The position numbers were made by a program, and so were the translations under genes. A stretch of DNA of 64,000 nt. Origin: Dermatophilus congolensis. GTDB taxonomy: Bacteria > Actinomycetota > Actinomycetes > Actinomycetales > Dermatophilaceae. This document shows positions 19,797 through 29,867 of the stretch, piece by piece. The stretch covers positions 102,777 to 166,776 of the forward strand of contig JAUNUP010000008.1 of the NCBI GenBank assembly GCA_030538115.1, given 5' to 3'. The notes below the pieces were generated by a model. It saw only the letters and a program-made list of their open reading frames with translations. It had not been told where the DNA came from and ran no database searches. Numbering within the stretch: position 1 is the first letter of the stretch; each line of letters starts with the position of its first letter.

Positions 19797-20797
19797 GTTC
19801 GGCGACCGGGGCCATCGGAATGCTCGGCGTGGACCCCGGTCTCGCGGAGCGTATGGCGCGCGATGTGGCTCGTATTGAGTCGTTCATCGCCCAGCAGATC
19901 GCAGGGGAGGAGGAGTTCATCTCCTCCGCCGCGAGCCACCTGTTCGCGGCCGGCGGTAAGCGTTTCCGGCCGATGCTCACGGTGCTCAGTTCATATCTCG
20001 GCCCGGCGGCCGCCACCGATGAGGTGGTGGCCGCCGCGGCGGGTGTGGAGCTGACCCATCTCGCCTCGCTGTACCACGACGACGTCATGGACGAGGCGAC
20101 CGTTCGTCGGGGTGCCCCGAGTTCGAACATCGCCTTCGGTAACACCGTGTCGATTCTCGTGGGCGACCTGCTGTTCGGTAAGGCCTCGGCCATCGTTGCC
20201 GAACTGGGGCCTGAGGCGGTCAAGATTCAGGCCGAGACCTTCGTGCGTCTGTGCGCGGGTCAGATCAGAGACACACGACCGTGCCCTCCCGGCGACGATC
20301 CGCTCGAGTACTACATGGGCGTACTGCGGGACAAGACCGGGTCGCTCATCGCCACCGCAGCGCGTTACGGCGCCATGTTCAGTGGCGCCTCTGACGAAAC
20401 CGTCGAGATCATGAGGGTCTACGGCGAGCAGGTCGGCATGGCGTTTCAGCTTGCCGACGACATCCTCGACATCGCGGGCGACGCCGACACATCGGGCAAG
20501 GCCCCAGGCACCGATCTGCGCGAGGGTGTCGACACGTTGCCGACGATTCTGGTGCGGCGCGAGGCCTCTTCGAGCGACGAACGGCTGCTCGAATTGTTGG
20601 ACAGTGATTTGACGAACGACCGGATGCATACGGAGGCGCTGTCACTTCTCCGACAGCATCCCGCGCTTGATCGTGCTCAGGAACTCACTCAATCGGTCGC
20701 CGACACGGCCTGTGATGTGCTCGCCCCGTTGGGCGAGAGCCCCGAGATTCACGCGCTCCGACAGCTCGCGAGAAGCGCGGTCGTACGCGTTAGCTGA
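19793..20797 (+). CDS. Polyprenyl diphosphate synthase (menaquinone side chain)
   Basis: This trans-isoprenyl diphosphate synthase elongates farnesyl or geranylgeranyl diphosphate to a long chain, most likely for the menaquinone tail. The 334-residue protein carries both aspartate-rich Mg-binding motifs: DDVMD at residues 96-100 and DDILD at residues 222-226. It also has the GGKRFRPML motif near residue 54. Its ATG overlaps the nuoN stop, so it belongs to the nuo transcript and is probably translationally coupled. The chain length cannot be read reliably from sequence. Heptaprenyl or octaprenyl synthase are both possible. Confidence 0.92.
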   Translation: MSSATGAIGMLGVDPGLAERMARDVARIESFIAQQIAGEEEFISSAASHLFAAGGKRFRPMLTVLSSYLGPAAATDEVVAAAAGVELTHLASLYHDDVMDEATVRRGAPSSNIAFGNTVSILVGDLLFGKASAIVAELGPEAVKIQAETFVRLCAGQIRDTRPCPPGDDPLEYYMGVLRDKTGSLIATAARYGAMFSGASDETVEIMRVYGEQVGMAFQLADDILDIAGDADTSGKAPGTDLREGVDTLPTILVRREASSSDERLLELLDSDLTNDRMHTEALSLLRQHPALDRAQELTQSVADTACDVLAPLGESPEIHALRQLARSAVVRVS

Positions 20798-21020
20798 GGA
20801 TACGGGAGTGCAGCTGACGGTATTTCACTTAGCTGGACGCCCAACGGCCACCTGCTCGTAATGCAGCGGCATGTCCAAGTTAATCGCTCTGATCGACCGT
20901 CGAAAACTGTCGGTATTCCGCCAAGCTTGTATCTACATTTTATAACAGCTGGGTATGAGGGGAGTAAGAGAACGCGCTCAGAGGGGTGTCGGGCTGCCTC
21001 GGGGCCGTATCGTGAATGTC
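20798..21020. other. Gap after the nuo operon, upstream of tetR
   Basis: This stretch is visibly richer in A and T than its surroundings, especially 20880-20945, and contains no convincing gene. It probably holds the end of the nuo transcript and control signals for the following TetR gene. I see no strong hairpin terminator. TATCGT at 21008-21013 fits a -10 element for the TetR gene. Confidence 0.4.
21008..21013 (+). promoter_or_regulatory. -10 box TATCGT of the TetR gene
   Basis: TATCGT fits the TANNNT -10 consensus and ends 7 nt before the ATG at 21021. This suggests a leaderless transcript and supports that ATG over the earlier in-frame ATG at 20955. A similar TATCGT lies before tRNA-Tyr. 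Confidence 0.4.
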
Positions 21021-21644
21021 ATGTCCCGTGTTCCTGCTGAGCAGCGACGTGAGCAGTTGATCGAAGCGACGATCGACCTCGCCATCGAGGAAGGTCTCGC
21101 TGCGGCCTCTGTGCGCCGTATCGCTGATCGCGCCAACGTGTCGCTGGGCGTTGTGCATTACTGCTTCAACAGCAAAGAGGCGCTCCTCAACGGCGTCGCC
21201 GAGTCTTTCGCGACGCCGATTCTGGGCCCGGTGGCGGCGGCCATCGAAGAAGGGCACGCGCGCGGCCTGCCGTTCCGCGACCTCGCGGTCAAGGCGTTTC
21301 ACGCTTTCCGGGACGTGACCCGCAAAGCACCCGGCCGTCAGCTGCTGAGCTACGAGCTCGCAGCATGGTCGATCCGATCTGATGGTGAAGCGGCCAGGCT
21401 GCTCTACCAGACCTACCTCGACGTTATCGAGGGCTTCCTCACCGAGGGCATGGGGCTGGAGGGCACGGAGGAGCTTCCGATGCGGATCGTGGCGCGCATG
21501 GTGCTTGCGGTGGCCGATGGCGCGACGCTGTCGTGGCTCGTCGACCGCGACGACGAGGCGACCGACCACGTCATCCGCATCCTCGTCGAAGGACTGCTCA
21601 AACTGGTCGACGAGAACGGGACGTCGATTCTCGTGAGCAACTGA
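21021..21644 (+). CDS. TetR-family transcriptional regulator
   Basis: This is a 207-residue one-component repressor. The N-terminal domain begins REQLIEATIDLAIEEG and has the helix-turn-helix at about residues 28-50 (SVRRIADRANVSLGVVHYCF). A helical ligand-binding domain of unknown specificity follows. The frame is open to an ATG at 20955, but the sequence before residue 1 is not family-like. The ATG at 21021 also has a TANNNT box 7 nt upstream, and no Shine-Dalgarno is needed for a leaderless start. The gene stands alone, convergent with korB. The target is unknown. Confidence 0.88.
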   Translation: MSRVPAEQRREQLIEATIDLAIEEGLAAASVRRIADRANVSLGVVHYCFNSKEALLNGVAESFATPILGPVAAAIEEGHARGLPFRDLAVKAFHAFRDVTRKAPGRQLLSYELAAWSIRSDGEAARLLYQTYLDVIEGFLTEGMGLEGTEELPMRIVARMVLAVADGATLSWLVDRDDEATDHVIRILVEGLLKLVDENGTSILVSN

Positions 21645-21677
21645 CGTCTGCGGGGCATCGCACACACGCATGAAGGA

Positions 21678-21707
21678 GGCCGTCCTACCCGATCGGGTAG
21701 GACGGCC
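21678..21707. terminator. Perfect 13-bp hairpin between tetR and korB
   Basis: A perfect 13-bp stem (GGCCGTCCTACCC / GGGTAGGACGGCC) with a GATC loop lies between two convergent genes. The whole 30-bp unit is a palindrome, so it can fold on either strand. No strong U-tract follows on either side, but position and stability fit a bidirectional terminator. Confidence 0.75.
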
Positions 21708-21748
21708 CCCGTAAATCGTTCTACCGCCCCGACACGGCCCCAGGCGGG

Positions 21749-22831
<1,083 letters not shown>

Positions 22832-22858
22832 GTGGTCACCGCTTTCGGGTCGGTCGCG

Positions 22859-24814
22859 TCAGGAAAGGGAGGCTTCGGTGGAGGCGGTCGGCGCCGAGAC
22901 CTCAGTGGCGTCGTCGGCCTCGGCCTGCTCGCCGTCGGGAGCCGTCGGTTCGAGCTCTGCCAGTGCCGTCGCGAAGACGTCCATGAGGTCGCCGGAGGTG
23001 AAGGGCAGGCCCTTGACAACCGTGTGCGACTGCACGTCGACGAGGAACTTGCCGCGCAGCAGCAGGGCCAACTGCCCGAGGTTCATCTCGGGGGCGAGGA
23101 CCTTCGGGTAGCGGCGGAGCACCTCGGCCGTGTTCTTCGGCATCGGCGCGATGTGGCGCAGGTGTGCATGGGCGACGTGGAGGCCCTCTTGCTGCATGCG
23201 GTTGACCGCGGCGCGGATGGGGCCGTACGTGGAGCCCCAGCCCACGACCAGCAGTTTCGCCTGGCCTGACGGGTCGTAGACCTCGAGGTCACCGATGCCG
23301 TCGGCGATGCGCTCGATCTTCTCGGCGCGCAGTCGCGTCATGAGGTCGTGGTTCGCCGGGTCGTACGAGATGTTGCCGGTGCCGTCGGCCTTCTCGATGC
23401 CGCCGAGGCGGTGTTCGAGGCCCGGGGTGCCCGGCACGGCCCAAGGGCGAGCCAGGGTCTCGGGGTCGCGGGTGAACGGGTGGAAGGCCGGCTCGCCCTT
23501 CGCGTCGGTGGCGTTCGGCTCCGTGGCGAACTCGACTGCCATCTCAGGCAGTTCGTCGAGTGCCGGGATCTTCCACGGCTCCGACCCGTTGGCGAGGTAG
23601 CCGTCGGTGAGCAGGATGGTCGGGGTGCGGTAGGTGGTGGCGATGCGCACCGCCTCCACCGCGGCGTCGAAGCAGTCGGAGGGGCTCTGCGCCGCGATGA
23701 CTGCCACCGGGGATTCGCCGTTGCGGCCGTAGAGGGCCTGCAGCAGATCGGCCTGCTCGGTCTTGGTGGGCAGGCCCGTGGAGGGGCCGCCGCGCTGCAC
23801 GTCGACGATGACCATGGGCAGCTCGGCCGACACGGCCAGGCCGATCGTCTCCATCTTGAGCGACAGGCCGGGGCCGGAGGTCGTGGTGACGCCGAGGCGA
23901 CCTCCGAAGGCTGCACCCAGCGCCACGCCGGCGCCCGCGATCTCGTCTTCGGCCTGCACCGTGGTGACGCCGTAGCGCTTGAGGTTCGACAGCGCGTGCA
24001 GGATGTCGGAGGCCGGGGTGATGGGGTACGAGCCCAGCACGAGCGGGATGCCCGCCTTGTACGCGCCGATCGTGAGGCCGTACGCCGTGGCCAGGTTGCC
24101 GGTGATGTTGCGGTAGGTGCCCGGCTCCTGGGGAGCGGGGGCCACCTCGTAGCGCACAGCGAACGTCTCGGTCGTCTCGCCGTAGTGGTAGCCGGCGCGC
24201 AGGGCCGCGAGGTTGGCCTCGAGGATCGTGGGCTTCTTGGCGAACTTGGCCTTGATGAACGCCTTGGTGCCTTCGAGAGGCCGGTTGTACAGCCACGAGA
24301 GCAGGCCGAGGGCGAACATGTTCTTCGCCCTCTCCTTGTCTTTACGGGACAGGTCGTAGTCGGCCAGCGCCTCGACCGTGATCGAGGTGAGGGGGAGTGC
24401 CTGGGTCTGCCACGACTCCAGGCTGCCGTCCTCCAGCGGATTGGCGGTGTAGCCGACCTTGCCGAGGTTGCGTTTGGTGAATTCGTCGGAGTCGACGATG
24501 AGGGTGCCGCCGAGCGGTATGTCGCCGAGGTTCGCCTTGAGCGCCGCCGGGTTCATGGCGACGAGCACGTCGGGGGCATCGCCGGGCGTGAGGATGTCGC
24601 GGCTGGCGAAGTGCAGCTGGTAACTAGAGACGCCGTGAAGCGTGCCCTGAGGCGCGCGGATCTCGGCGGGGAAGTTGGGAAGCGTCGACAGGTCGTTTCC
24701 GAGTCGTGCCGTCTCGTGGGTGAACCGGTCACCGGTGAGTTGCATGCCGTCGCCGGAGTCGCCGGCGAACCGGATGACGACACGATCGCGCTGTTCGACC
24801 TGCTTGCCGGTCAT
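22859..24814 (-). CDS. korA: 2-oxoglutarate:ferredoxin oxidoreductase, alpha subunit
   Basis: KorA is the fused gamma-alpha subunit of the KorAB complex. Residues 1-190 form the gamma-type domain (VIRFAGDSGDGMQLTGDRFT at the start). Residues from about 205 form the pyrimidine-binding/transketolase-like domain with the conserved GSYPITPASDILH motif. The C-terminal 200 residues complete the alpha subunit and end in an Ala/Glu-rich tail. I use the ATG at 24814 (651 aa), because GGTGAGG lies 7 nt upstream; a TTG two codons earlier is less likely. It is the first gene of a two-gene operon with korB and divergent from the htpX-like gene. Confidence 0.95.
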   Translation of the reverse strand: MTGKQVEQRDRVVIRFAGDSGDGMQLTGDRFTHETARLGNDLSTLPNFPAEIRAPQGTLHGVSSYQLHFASRDILTPGDAPDVLVAMNPAALKANLGDIPLGGTLIVDSDEFTKRNLGKVGYTANPLEDGSLESWQTQALPLTSITVEALADYDLSRKDKERAKNMFALGLLSWLYNRPLEGTKAFIKAKFAKKPTILEANLAALRAGYHYGETTETFAVRYEVAPAPQEPGTYRNITGNLATAYGLTIGAYKAGIPLVLGSYPITPASDILHALSNLKRYGVTTVQAEDEIAGAGVALGAAFGGRLGVTTTSGPGLSLKMETIGLAVSAELPMVIVDVQRGGPSTGLPTKTEQADLLQALYGRNGESPVAVIAAQSPSDCFDAAVEAVRIATTYRTPTILLTDGYLANGSEPWKIPALDELPEMAVEFATEPNATDAKGEPAFHPFTRDPETLARPWAVPGTPGLEHRLGGIEKADGTGNISYDPANHDLMTRLRAEKIERIADGIGDLEVYDPSGQAKLLVVGWGSTYGPIRAAVNRMQQEGLHVAHAHLRHIAPMPKNTAEVLRRYPKVLAPEMNLGQLALLLRGKFLVDVQSHTVVKGLPFTSGDLMDVFATALAELEPTAPDGEQAEADDATEVSAPTASTEASLS

Positions 24815-25115
24815 GGACAAACCTCACCAGACTCTCGAATTCGTGCGCCGGAGGGCGCGAAAGGGCGGCGCGGCACCGCCCCTGCCACTATCACGCCACA
24901 TTATGCATATAGCAAGTTTTCGTAATGTGTCGACCGTGTTCTGAAACGTGCGCAGGGCTGCGGTCGTCGCGGACACAGTCTCAGGTGACCCGGAGATGGC
25001 GTGGGGGCTGTGTCTGCGCCAACGCTAATGCACTATGGCCCACCTGTGCAGGGTCACAGGGGACCGTTCGGGAGGTGCGCGGAACAGCGGCGCAGGTCTC
25101 GGACGTTGCTCGGGT
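24815..25115. other. Divergent korA / htpX intergenic region
   Basis: About 300 bp separate the two divergent starts and hold no convincing gene. The stretch 24897-24925 is very A/T-rich for this genome. On the minus strand it offers a TTGCTA-like and a TAATGT-like hexamer that could form the korA promoter. I see no clear element for the htpX side and no riboswitch-like fold. Confidence 0.35.
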
Positions 25116-25976
25116 ATGCACTCGCACTACAACGGGCTGAAGACCGCGGCACTGTTCGGCGGCATCTTCGCGATCCTGCTCGCCCTCGGCTCGGTGATCG
25201 CGAACGGCCGCTACATCTGGCTGTTCGCGCTCTTCGGTGTCGCGACCACGTTCTACAGCTACTGGAACAGCGACAAGCTCGCGATCAAGGCCATGCAGGC
25301 GTACCCCGTCTCGGAGGCCGAGCAGCCGGCGATGTACCGGATCGTGCGGGAGCTCTCGGAGAAGGCCGGCCAGCCGATGCCCCGCCTCTACATGTCGCCG
25401 ACCCAGGCACCCAACGCGTTCGCGACCGGCCGCAACCCGAAGAACGCGGCGGTCTGCTGCACCGAGGGCATCATGCAATTGCTCGACGAGCGTGAGCTGC
25501 GAGGCGTGCTCGGCCACGAGCTGATGCACGTGTACAACCGCGACATCCTCACCTCCTCGGTCGCCGCCGCGCTCGCCGGCATCATCACGAGCATCGCGCA
25601 GATGGCCATGTTCTTCGGAGGCGGCAGCAGCGAGAACCGGCCCAACCCCATCGCGATGATCGCCCTGTCACTACTCGCGCCCCTGGCCGCGACCGTGATT
25701 CAGATGGCGATCAGCCGCACCCGCGAGTACGACGCCGACGAAGACGGCTCCAAGCTCACCGGAGACCCACTGGCCCTCGCCAGTGCCCTCGACAAGCTCG
25801 AGTCCGGCGTGGCCCGCGCGCCTCTGCCTCCGACGCCGCGCCTGCAGAACGCCTCGCACATGATGATCGCCAACCCGTTCCGCGCCGCCGACGTGGGAAA
25901 GCTCTTCTCGACCCACCCTCCGATGGCGCAGCGCATCGACCGCCTGGAAGACATGGCCAGAGGCATGGGCCGCTGA
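25116..25976 (+). CDS. htpX: HtpX-type M48 zinc metalloprotease
   Basis: HtpX is a membrane-bound zinc protease of protein quality control. The 286-residue protein has two N-terminal transmembrane helices (about residues 8-25 and 30-48), the zinc motif HELMH at residues 134-138 and the third ligand Glu205 in REYDADEDG. Two further hydrophobic stretches flank the gap between these motifs. The ATG at 25116 fits the family's usual N terminus ([14 protein letters not shown]). A longer in-frame start at 25035 would add 27 unrelated residues. No good Shine-Dalgarno is visible. It is divergent from korA and convergent with the MFS gene, 1 bp apart at the stops. Confidence 0.92.
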   Translation: MHSHYNGLKTAALFGGIFAILLALGSVIANGRYIWLFALFGVATTFYSYWNSDKLAIKAMQAYPVSEAEQPAMYRIVRELSEKAGQPMPRLYMSPTQAPNAFATGRNPKNAAVCCTEGIMQLLDERELRGVLGHELMHVYNRDILTSSVAAALAGIITSIAQMAMFFGGGSSENRPNPIAMIALSLLAPLAATVIQMAISRTREYDADEDGSKLTGDPLALASALDKLESGVARAPLPPTPRLQNASHMMIANPFRAADVGKLFSTHPPMAQRIDRLEDMARGMGR

Positions 25977-27257
25977 CTACTCCCGCCCGGCCGCCAGGTG
26001 TGCGCGCAACTGCCGGTGCGTCGCGAGCATCGCGAGGGAGCCGAGGGCGAGAAACACGAACTGCGTGGCCAGCGCGATTCTGAAGTCGACCAGGTGATAC
26101 CCCGCTCCTGAGCTGGAGAGGTCGAGCACGACACCGATGGCCAGCACGGCCATGAGTCCCGCGGTGAATCCGCCCATGTTCGCGACTCCGATCGCGGTGC
26201 CGAGACGCACCGGAGGCGTGTACGCGCGGGTGAAGTCGAGGCTGAGGGCAGCGCCGGGGCCGCTGGCGCCGACGCCGATCACCAGCAGCACGAGCAGCCA
26301 CAACGGCGCGGGCCCGGGCCACAGCAGCACGGCGGCCCACGGGATCGAGATGGCCGCGATGATGACGAAAGCGAACTGGATGCGGTGCTGGGGCATCCGC
26401 TGAACGAGTCCGCCGAACATGGGCCCGAAGAACAGCTGGGCGATGACGTACACGGTCATCAGCGTGCCGACGATCGGGCCCGGCAGCCCCTCACCTTGCT
26501 GCAGGTACGGGAATCCCCACATCATCCCGAAGACGACGGAGGGGAAGCAGGTGGTGAAGTGCGAGGCGAGCCCGAGCCGGGTGGCCGGATGGGCCCAGGC
26601 CTGGGCGATCTGACGGCGCAGTGGCACGGGGTCGCCGACGCTGCGCAGCGGCTCTCCGGAAGGCGTGTCACGGACGAACGCTGCGGTGGCGACGCTCATC
26701 ACGAGAGCGGTGGCTGCGGCAAGGCCGAACGCGGGGGTCCAGCCGGCGCTCGCGGCGACGGCGGCGAAAGGCAGCGCGGAGGCGACCTGGCCGATCTGAC
26801 CGAGCTGCCCGGTCATCTGGATGAGCATCGGCGCGCGGCGGGGCACGAACCACACGGGGATGAGCCGCACGACTGCTCCGAAGATGCACGCGTCGCCGGC
26901 GCCGACCAGGACGCGGGCGACGATGCCGCCGGGCAGGGTGTCGGCGAGGGCCATCGTGAGTTGGCCGGCGAACATCGTCGCGGTGCCCGCCGTGAGCATG
27001 ACCCGCGTGCCGAACCGGTCGAGCAGCAGCCCCGCCGGAATCTGCATGCCGGAGTAGACGAGCAGTTGCAGCACGACGAACGTCGAGACGATGCCCGCGG
27101 TGGTGCCGAACCGATCGGCGGCCTCGAGCCCGACCACTCCGAACGAAGTGCGCTGCATCACCGCTACGGCGTATGCCGCGCAGCCGATGAGCCAGATCAC
27201 CCACGCCCGAGGAGTCCCCACGTCGGGTGATTGTGCCCTACCTGGGCCGGGATGCAC
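25977..27257 (-). CDS. Major facilitator superfamily transporter
   Basis: This is a 12-helix MFS protein of about 426 residues. It starts its first helix at AWVIWLIGCAAYAVAVMQR and carries basic loops typical of the superfamily. The substrate is not recognisable; similarity of layout suggests a nitrate/sugar-phosphate-like or drug exporter, but I would not name one. The start is uncertain: GTG at 27257 lies directly at the foot of a hairpin (27258-27292), and a second GTG at 27221 would give 414 residues. Neither has a Shine-Dalgarno. It lies downstream of the acyl-CoA synthetase gene on the same strand, separated by that hairpin. Confidence 0.85.
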   Translation of the reverse strand: MHPGPGRAQSPDVGTPRAWVIWLIGCAAYAVAVMQRTSFGVVGLEAADRFGTTAGIVSTFVVLQLLVYSGMQIPAGLLLDRFGTRVMLTAGTATMFAGQLTMALADTLPGGIVARVLVGAGDACIFGAVVRLIPVWFVPRRAPMLIQMTGQLGQIGQVASALPFAAVAASAGWTPAFGLAAATALVMSVATAAFVRDTPSGEPLRSVGDPVPLRRQIAQAWAHPATRLGLASHFTTCFPSVVFGMMWGFPYLQQGEGLPGPIVGTLMTVYVIAQLFFGPMFGGLVQRMPQHRIQFAFVIIAAISIPWAAVLLWPGPAPLWLLVLLVIGVGASGPGAALSLDFTRAYTPPVRLGTAIGVANMGGFTAGLMAVLAIGVVLDLSSSGAGYHLVDFRIALATQFVFLALGSLAMLATHRQLRAHLAAGRE

Positions 27258-27292
27258 GAAGACGGCCCGAGAGTACGCTCCGGGCCGTCTTC
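27258..27292 (-). terminator. Hairpin between acyl-CoA synthetase and MFS genes
   Basis: A perfect 12-bp stem (GAAGACGGCCCG / CGGGCCGTCTTC) closes an 11-nt loop that can add a 3-bp inner pair. It follows the acyl-CoA synthetase stop by about 30 nt on the minus strand and abuts the longest possible start of the MFS gene. No U-tract follows. It may terminate the upstream transcript or attenuate entry into the MFS gene. Confidence 0.6.
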
Positions 27293-27322
27293 GGTGTGTG
27301 GTCAGCTCTTGGGGCTATGTGG

Positions 27323-29029
27323 TCACCCCTTAAGGCCGGGGAAATCGTCGTCGCGGTACTCGCCCTCCGGACGCGTGCCCTGGATCTCCTCCTCGCGGGT
27401 GCGCAGCTCGACGCGGCGGATCTTGCCGCTGATCGTCTTGGGCAGTTCGCCGAATTCGAGGCGGCGCAGGCGTTGGAAGGGAGCGAGGTTCTCGCGGCAG
27501 TGGCGCAGGATCGACTCGGCGGTCTCGGCGTTCTGCTCGTACCCGGCCGCGAGCACGACATACGCCTTGGGCACGGCGAGGCGCACCGGGTCGGGAGCGG
27601 GCACGACCGCGGATTCGGCGACAGCCGGGTGCTCCATGAGCACCGACTCCAGCTCGAACGGGGAGATCTTGTAGTCGCTGGCCTTGAAGACGTCGTCGGT
27701 GCGGCCGACGAACATGATGCGGCCGGTCTCGTCGCGGGAGGCCACGTCGCCGGTGTGGTAGTAGCCGCCGGCGATCGCCTCGTCGTTGCGCTCCTTGTCG
27801 TGCATGTAGCCCTTCATGAGGGCGACCGGGTGCTTGGACAGGTCGAGGCACAGTTCGCCCTCGTCCTGGGCGAGTTCGCCGGTCATCGGGTCGATGAGCA
27901 CCGACGGGATGCCGGGTAGCGGGCGGCCCATCGAGCCGGGCACGACCTCCTGGCCGGGGCTGTTGCCGACCTGGCAGGTGGTCTCGGTCTGGCCGAAGCC
28001 GTCGCGGATGGTCAGGCCCCAGTGCTTCTCGACCTGAGCGATGACCTCGGGGTTGAGTGGCTCGCCGGCACCGACGATCTCGCGCAGGGCACCCTTGCGG
28101 CCGGCGATGTCGGCCTGGATGAGCATGCGCCACACAGTCGGAGGCGCACAGAACGTCGTCACGCCGCAGCGCTCCATCTCGCGCAGCAGGCCCGCGGCGT
28201 CGAAGCGCGCGTAGTTGTAGGTGAACACGGTCGCGCCCGCGATCCACGGGGCGAAGAAGCAGCTCCACGCGTGCTTGGCCCAGCCGGGGGAGGAGATGGC
28301 CAGGTGTACGTCGTCATCGCGCAGACCGAGCCAGTACATCGTCGACAGGTGGCCGACCGGGTACGAGACCTGGGTGTGCTCGACGAGCTTGGGGCGGCTC
28401 GTGGTGCCGGAGGTGAAGTAGAGCAGGAGTGTGTCGTCTGCCTGGGTGACGACCTCGTTGGCCGGGGCGTCGGCGCGCTGCTGGGCAGCGTGGATGTCGA
28501 GGAAGCCGTCTGCCTCACCGGCGCACATGAGGCGCAGGTCGGGCAGTTCGTCTTTGGCCCAGTACATCTTGGCGGCGTCGGCGGGGCCGCACAGGATGCC
28601 CTTGGCGTTCGCGCGCTCGATGCGCTCGCGCAGGTCAGCGGCGCCCAGCGCGGTGGTCGTGGGGGCGATGACGCCGCCGATCTTCATGATCGCGAGCATC
28701 GAATCCCACAGTTCGACCTGGTTGCCGAGCATCACGAGGACGGCGTCGCCCTTACCGAGCCCTTGCTCACGCAACCACGCGGCGAGCTTGTCTGAGCGTT
28801 CGCGCATCTGAGCGAACGTGTACTTCTCCTCCGAGCCGTCCTCTTCGACGATCCAGAGGGCGTAGTCGTCGGCCTTGCTGCGGGCGAGGGAGTCGAACCA
28901 GTCGATGGCCCAGTTGAATGCCCCGGTGATGTCGGGCCATTCGAAGCCGGCGACGGCGGCGTCGTAGTCGTCGCGGGTCTCGATGAGAAAGGCGCGGGCG
29001 GCGGCGTAGGCGTCGTGAGCAGTCGGCAT
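27323..29029 (-). CDS. AMP-dependent acyl-CoA synthetase (ACS/MACS type)
   Basis: This enzyme activates a carboxylic acid with ATP and CoA through an acyl-adenylate. The 568-residue protein carries the phosphate-binding loop YFTSGTTSRPKLVEHT near residue 212. The GDVASRDETGRIMFVGRTDDVFK hinge region follows in the C-terminal third, and the catalytic lysine lies in LPKTISGKIRRVELR near residue 542. The overall layout matches acetyl-CoA-synthetase-like and medium-chain acyl-CoA synthetases. The exact acid cannot be told. A TACATT box lies 5 nt before the ATG and no Shine-Dalgarno is visible, so the transcript may be leaderless. Confidence 0.88.
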   Translation of the reverse strand: MPTAHDAYAAARAFLIETRDDYDAAVAGFEWPDITGAFNWAIDWFDSLARSKADDYALWIVEEDGSEEKYTFAQMRERSDKLAAWLREQGLGKGDAVLVMLGNQVELWDSMLAIMKIGGVIAPTTTALGAADLRERIERANAKGILCGPADAAKMYWAKDELPDLRLMCAGEADGFLDIHAAQQRADAPANEVVTQADDTLLLYFTSGTTSRPKLVEHTQVSYPVGHLSTMYWLGLRDDDVHLAISSPGWAKHAWSCFFAPWIAGATVFTYNYARFDAAGLLREMERCGVTTFCAPPTVWRMLIQADIAGRKGALREIVGAGEPLNPEVIAQVEKHWGLTIRDGFGQTETTCQVGNSPGQEVVPGSMGRPLPGIPSVLIDPMTGELAQDEGELCLDLSKHPVALMKGYMHDKERNDEAIAGGYYHTGDVASRDETGRIMFVGRTDDVFKASDYKISPFELESVLMEHPAVAESAVVPAPDPVRLAVPKAYVVLAAGYEQNAETAESILRHCRENLAPFQRLRRLEFGELPKTISGKIRRVELRTREEEIQGTRPEGEYRDDDFPGLKG

Positions 29030-29222
29030 GAAGAAATGTAACCAGAGTTAATGACGACTTACTAGACTTGCGCGCCGATGACTTCGCGCGCCGGAGGTGA
29101 CGTGCGCGAGAAGCCGCCGGCTCAGTGTCCCGCGGTACTCCTGCTGGCAGTGCAGGCCGAGGATGACGTGTACCGCGGGACAGGGCGCGAAGCGCCCTTC
29201 TTGCCCCGGAATCAGGCGCCGG
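29030..29222. other. Gap between YajQ-family and acyl-CoA synthetase genes
   Basis: Nothing gene-like is visible in these 193 bp. The first part holds the presumed acyl-CoA synthetase promoter: TACATT at 29035-29040 on the minus strand, in a locally A/T-rich stretch at 29030-29065. Confidence 0.35.
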
Positions 29223-29717
29223 TCACCGGTAATTCGTGAACTGCAAAGCCACGTCGAGGTCCGACTCCTTCAGCATCCGCTGAACGGCCTGCAGATCGTC
29301 ACGGCTCTTGCTCGTGACCCGCAGCTCGTCGCCTTGGATCAGCGGCTTGACGGTCTTGCCAAACTCGTCGCGGATCATCTTGCTGATCTTCTTCGCGTTC
29401 TCCTGGCTGATGCCGGCCTTGAGCGCCCCGTCGAGGCGGTAGATCTTGCCACTCGCCTTGGGCGTGCCGTCGCCGGTGTCGAGCGACTTGAGCGACACCC
29501 CGCGCTTGACGAGCTTGGTCTGCAGCACGTCGAGCACGGCGAGGCAACGCTCTTCGCTGTTGGCCTTCATCGTGATCGACTCGCCCGCCAGTTCGACGGA
29601 GGCGTCGACGCCCTTGAAGTCGTACCGCTGCGAGATCTCCTTGGCGGCCTGGTTGACGGCGTTGGCGACCTCTTGGTGGTCGACTTTGCTGACGATGTCG
29701 AACGAGCTGTCGGCCAT
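29223..29717 (-). CDS. YajQ/UPF0234-family nucleotide-binding protein
   Basis: This 164-residue protein matches the YajQ family across its whole length. It begins with the hallmark [20 protein letters not shown] and continues with [17 protein letters not shown] and [13 protein letters not shown]. Its C-terminal half has the second ferredoxin-like repeat ([33 protein letters not shown]). Members bind nucleotides or RNA, and a cyclic di-GMP effector role is reported for some proteobacterial members. The function here is not known. AAGGAGC upstream of the ATG can serve as the ribosome-binding site. Confidence 0.93.
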   Translation of the reverse strand: MADSSFDIVSKVDHQEVANAVNQAAKEISQRYDFKGVDASVELAGESITMKANSEERCLAVLDVLQTKLVKRGVSLKSLDTGDGTPKASGKIYRLDGALKAGISQENAKKISKMIRDEFGKTVKPLIQGDELRVTSKSRDDLQAVQRMLKESDLDVALQFTNYR

Positions 29718-29867
29718 GGCGAGCGGCGCTCCTTGTCTGATGTGTGTCGGATCTGAGGCAGGAGAGAGGGGTTCCGGTTTCGGTGGATCGTTCCGGCATG
29801 CGGAGTTCTCCCAGATCGGGCCAGCCTAGTCGGTGGGCGCGCCCCGAATCGTAGGAGAGCGGGGGAG

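Noticed and set aside
4057..20797. Frameshift or missing subunit in the nuo operon
   Set aside because: All 14 subunits are present with intact cluster ligands, and gene junctions are short overlaps or gaps. The longer NuoE, NuoH, NuoI and NuoJ are normal C- or N-terminal extensions in actinobacteria.
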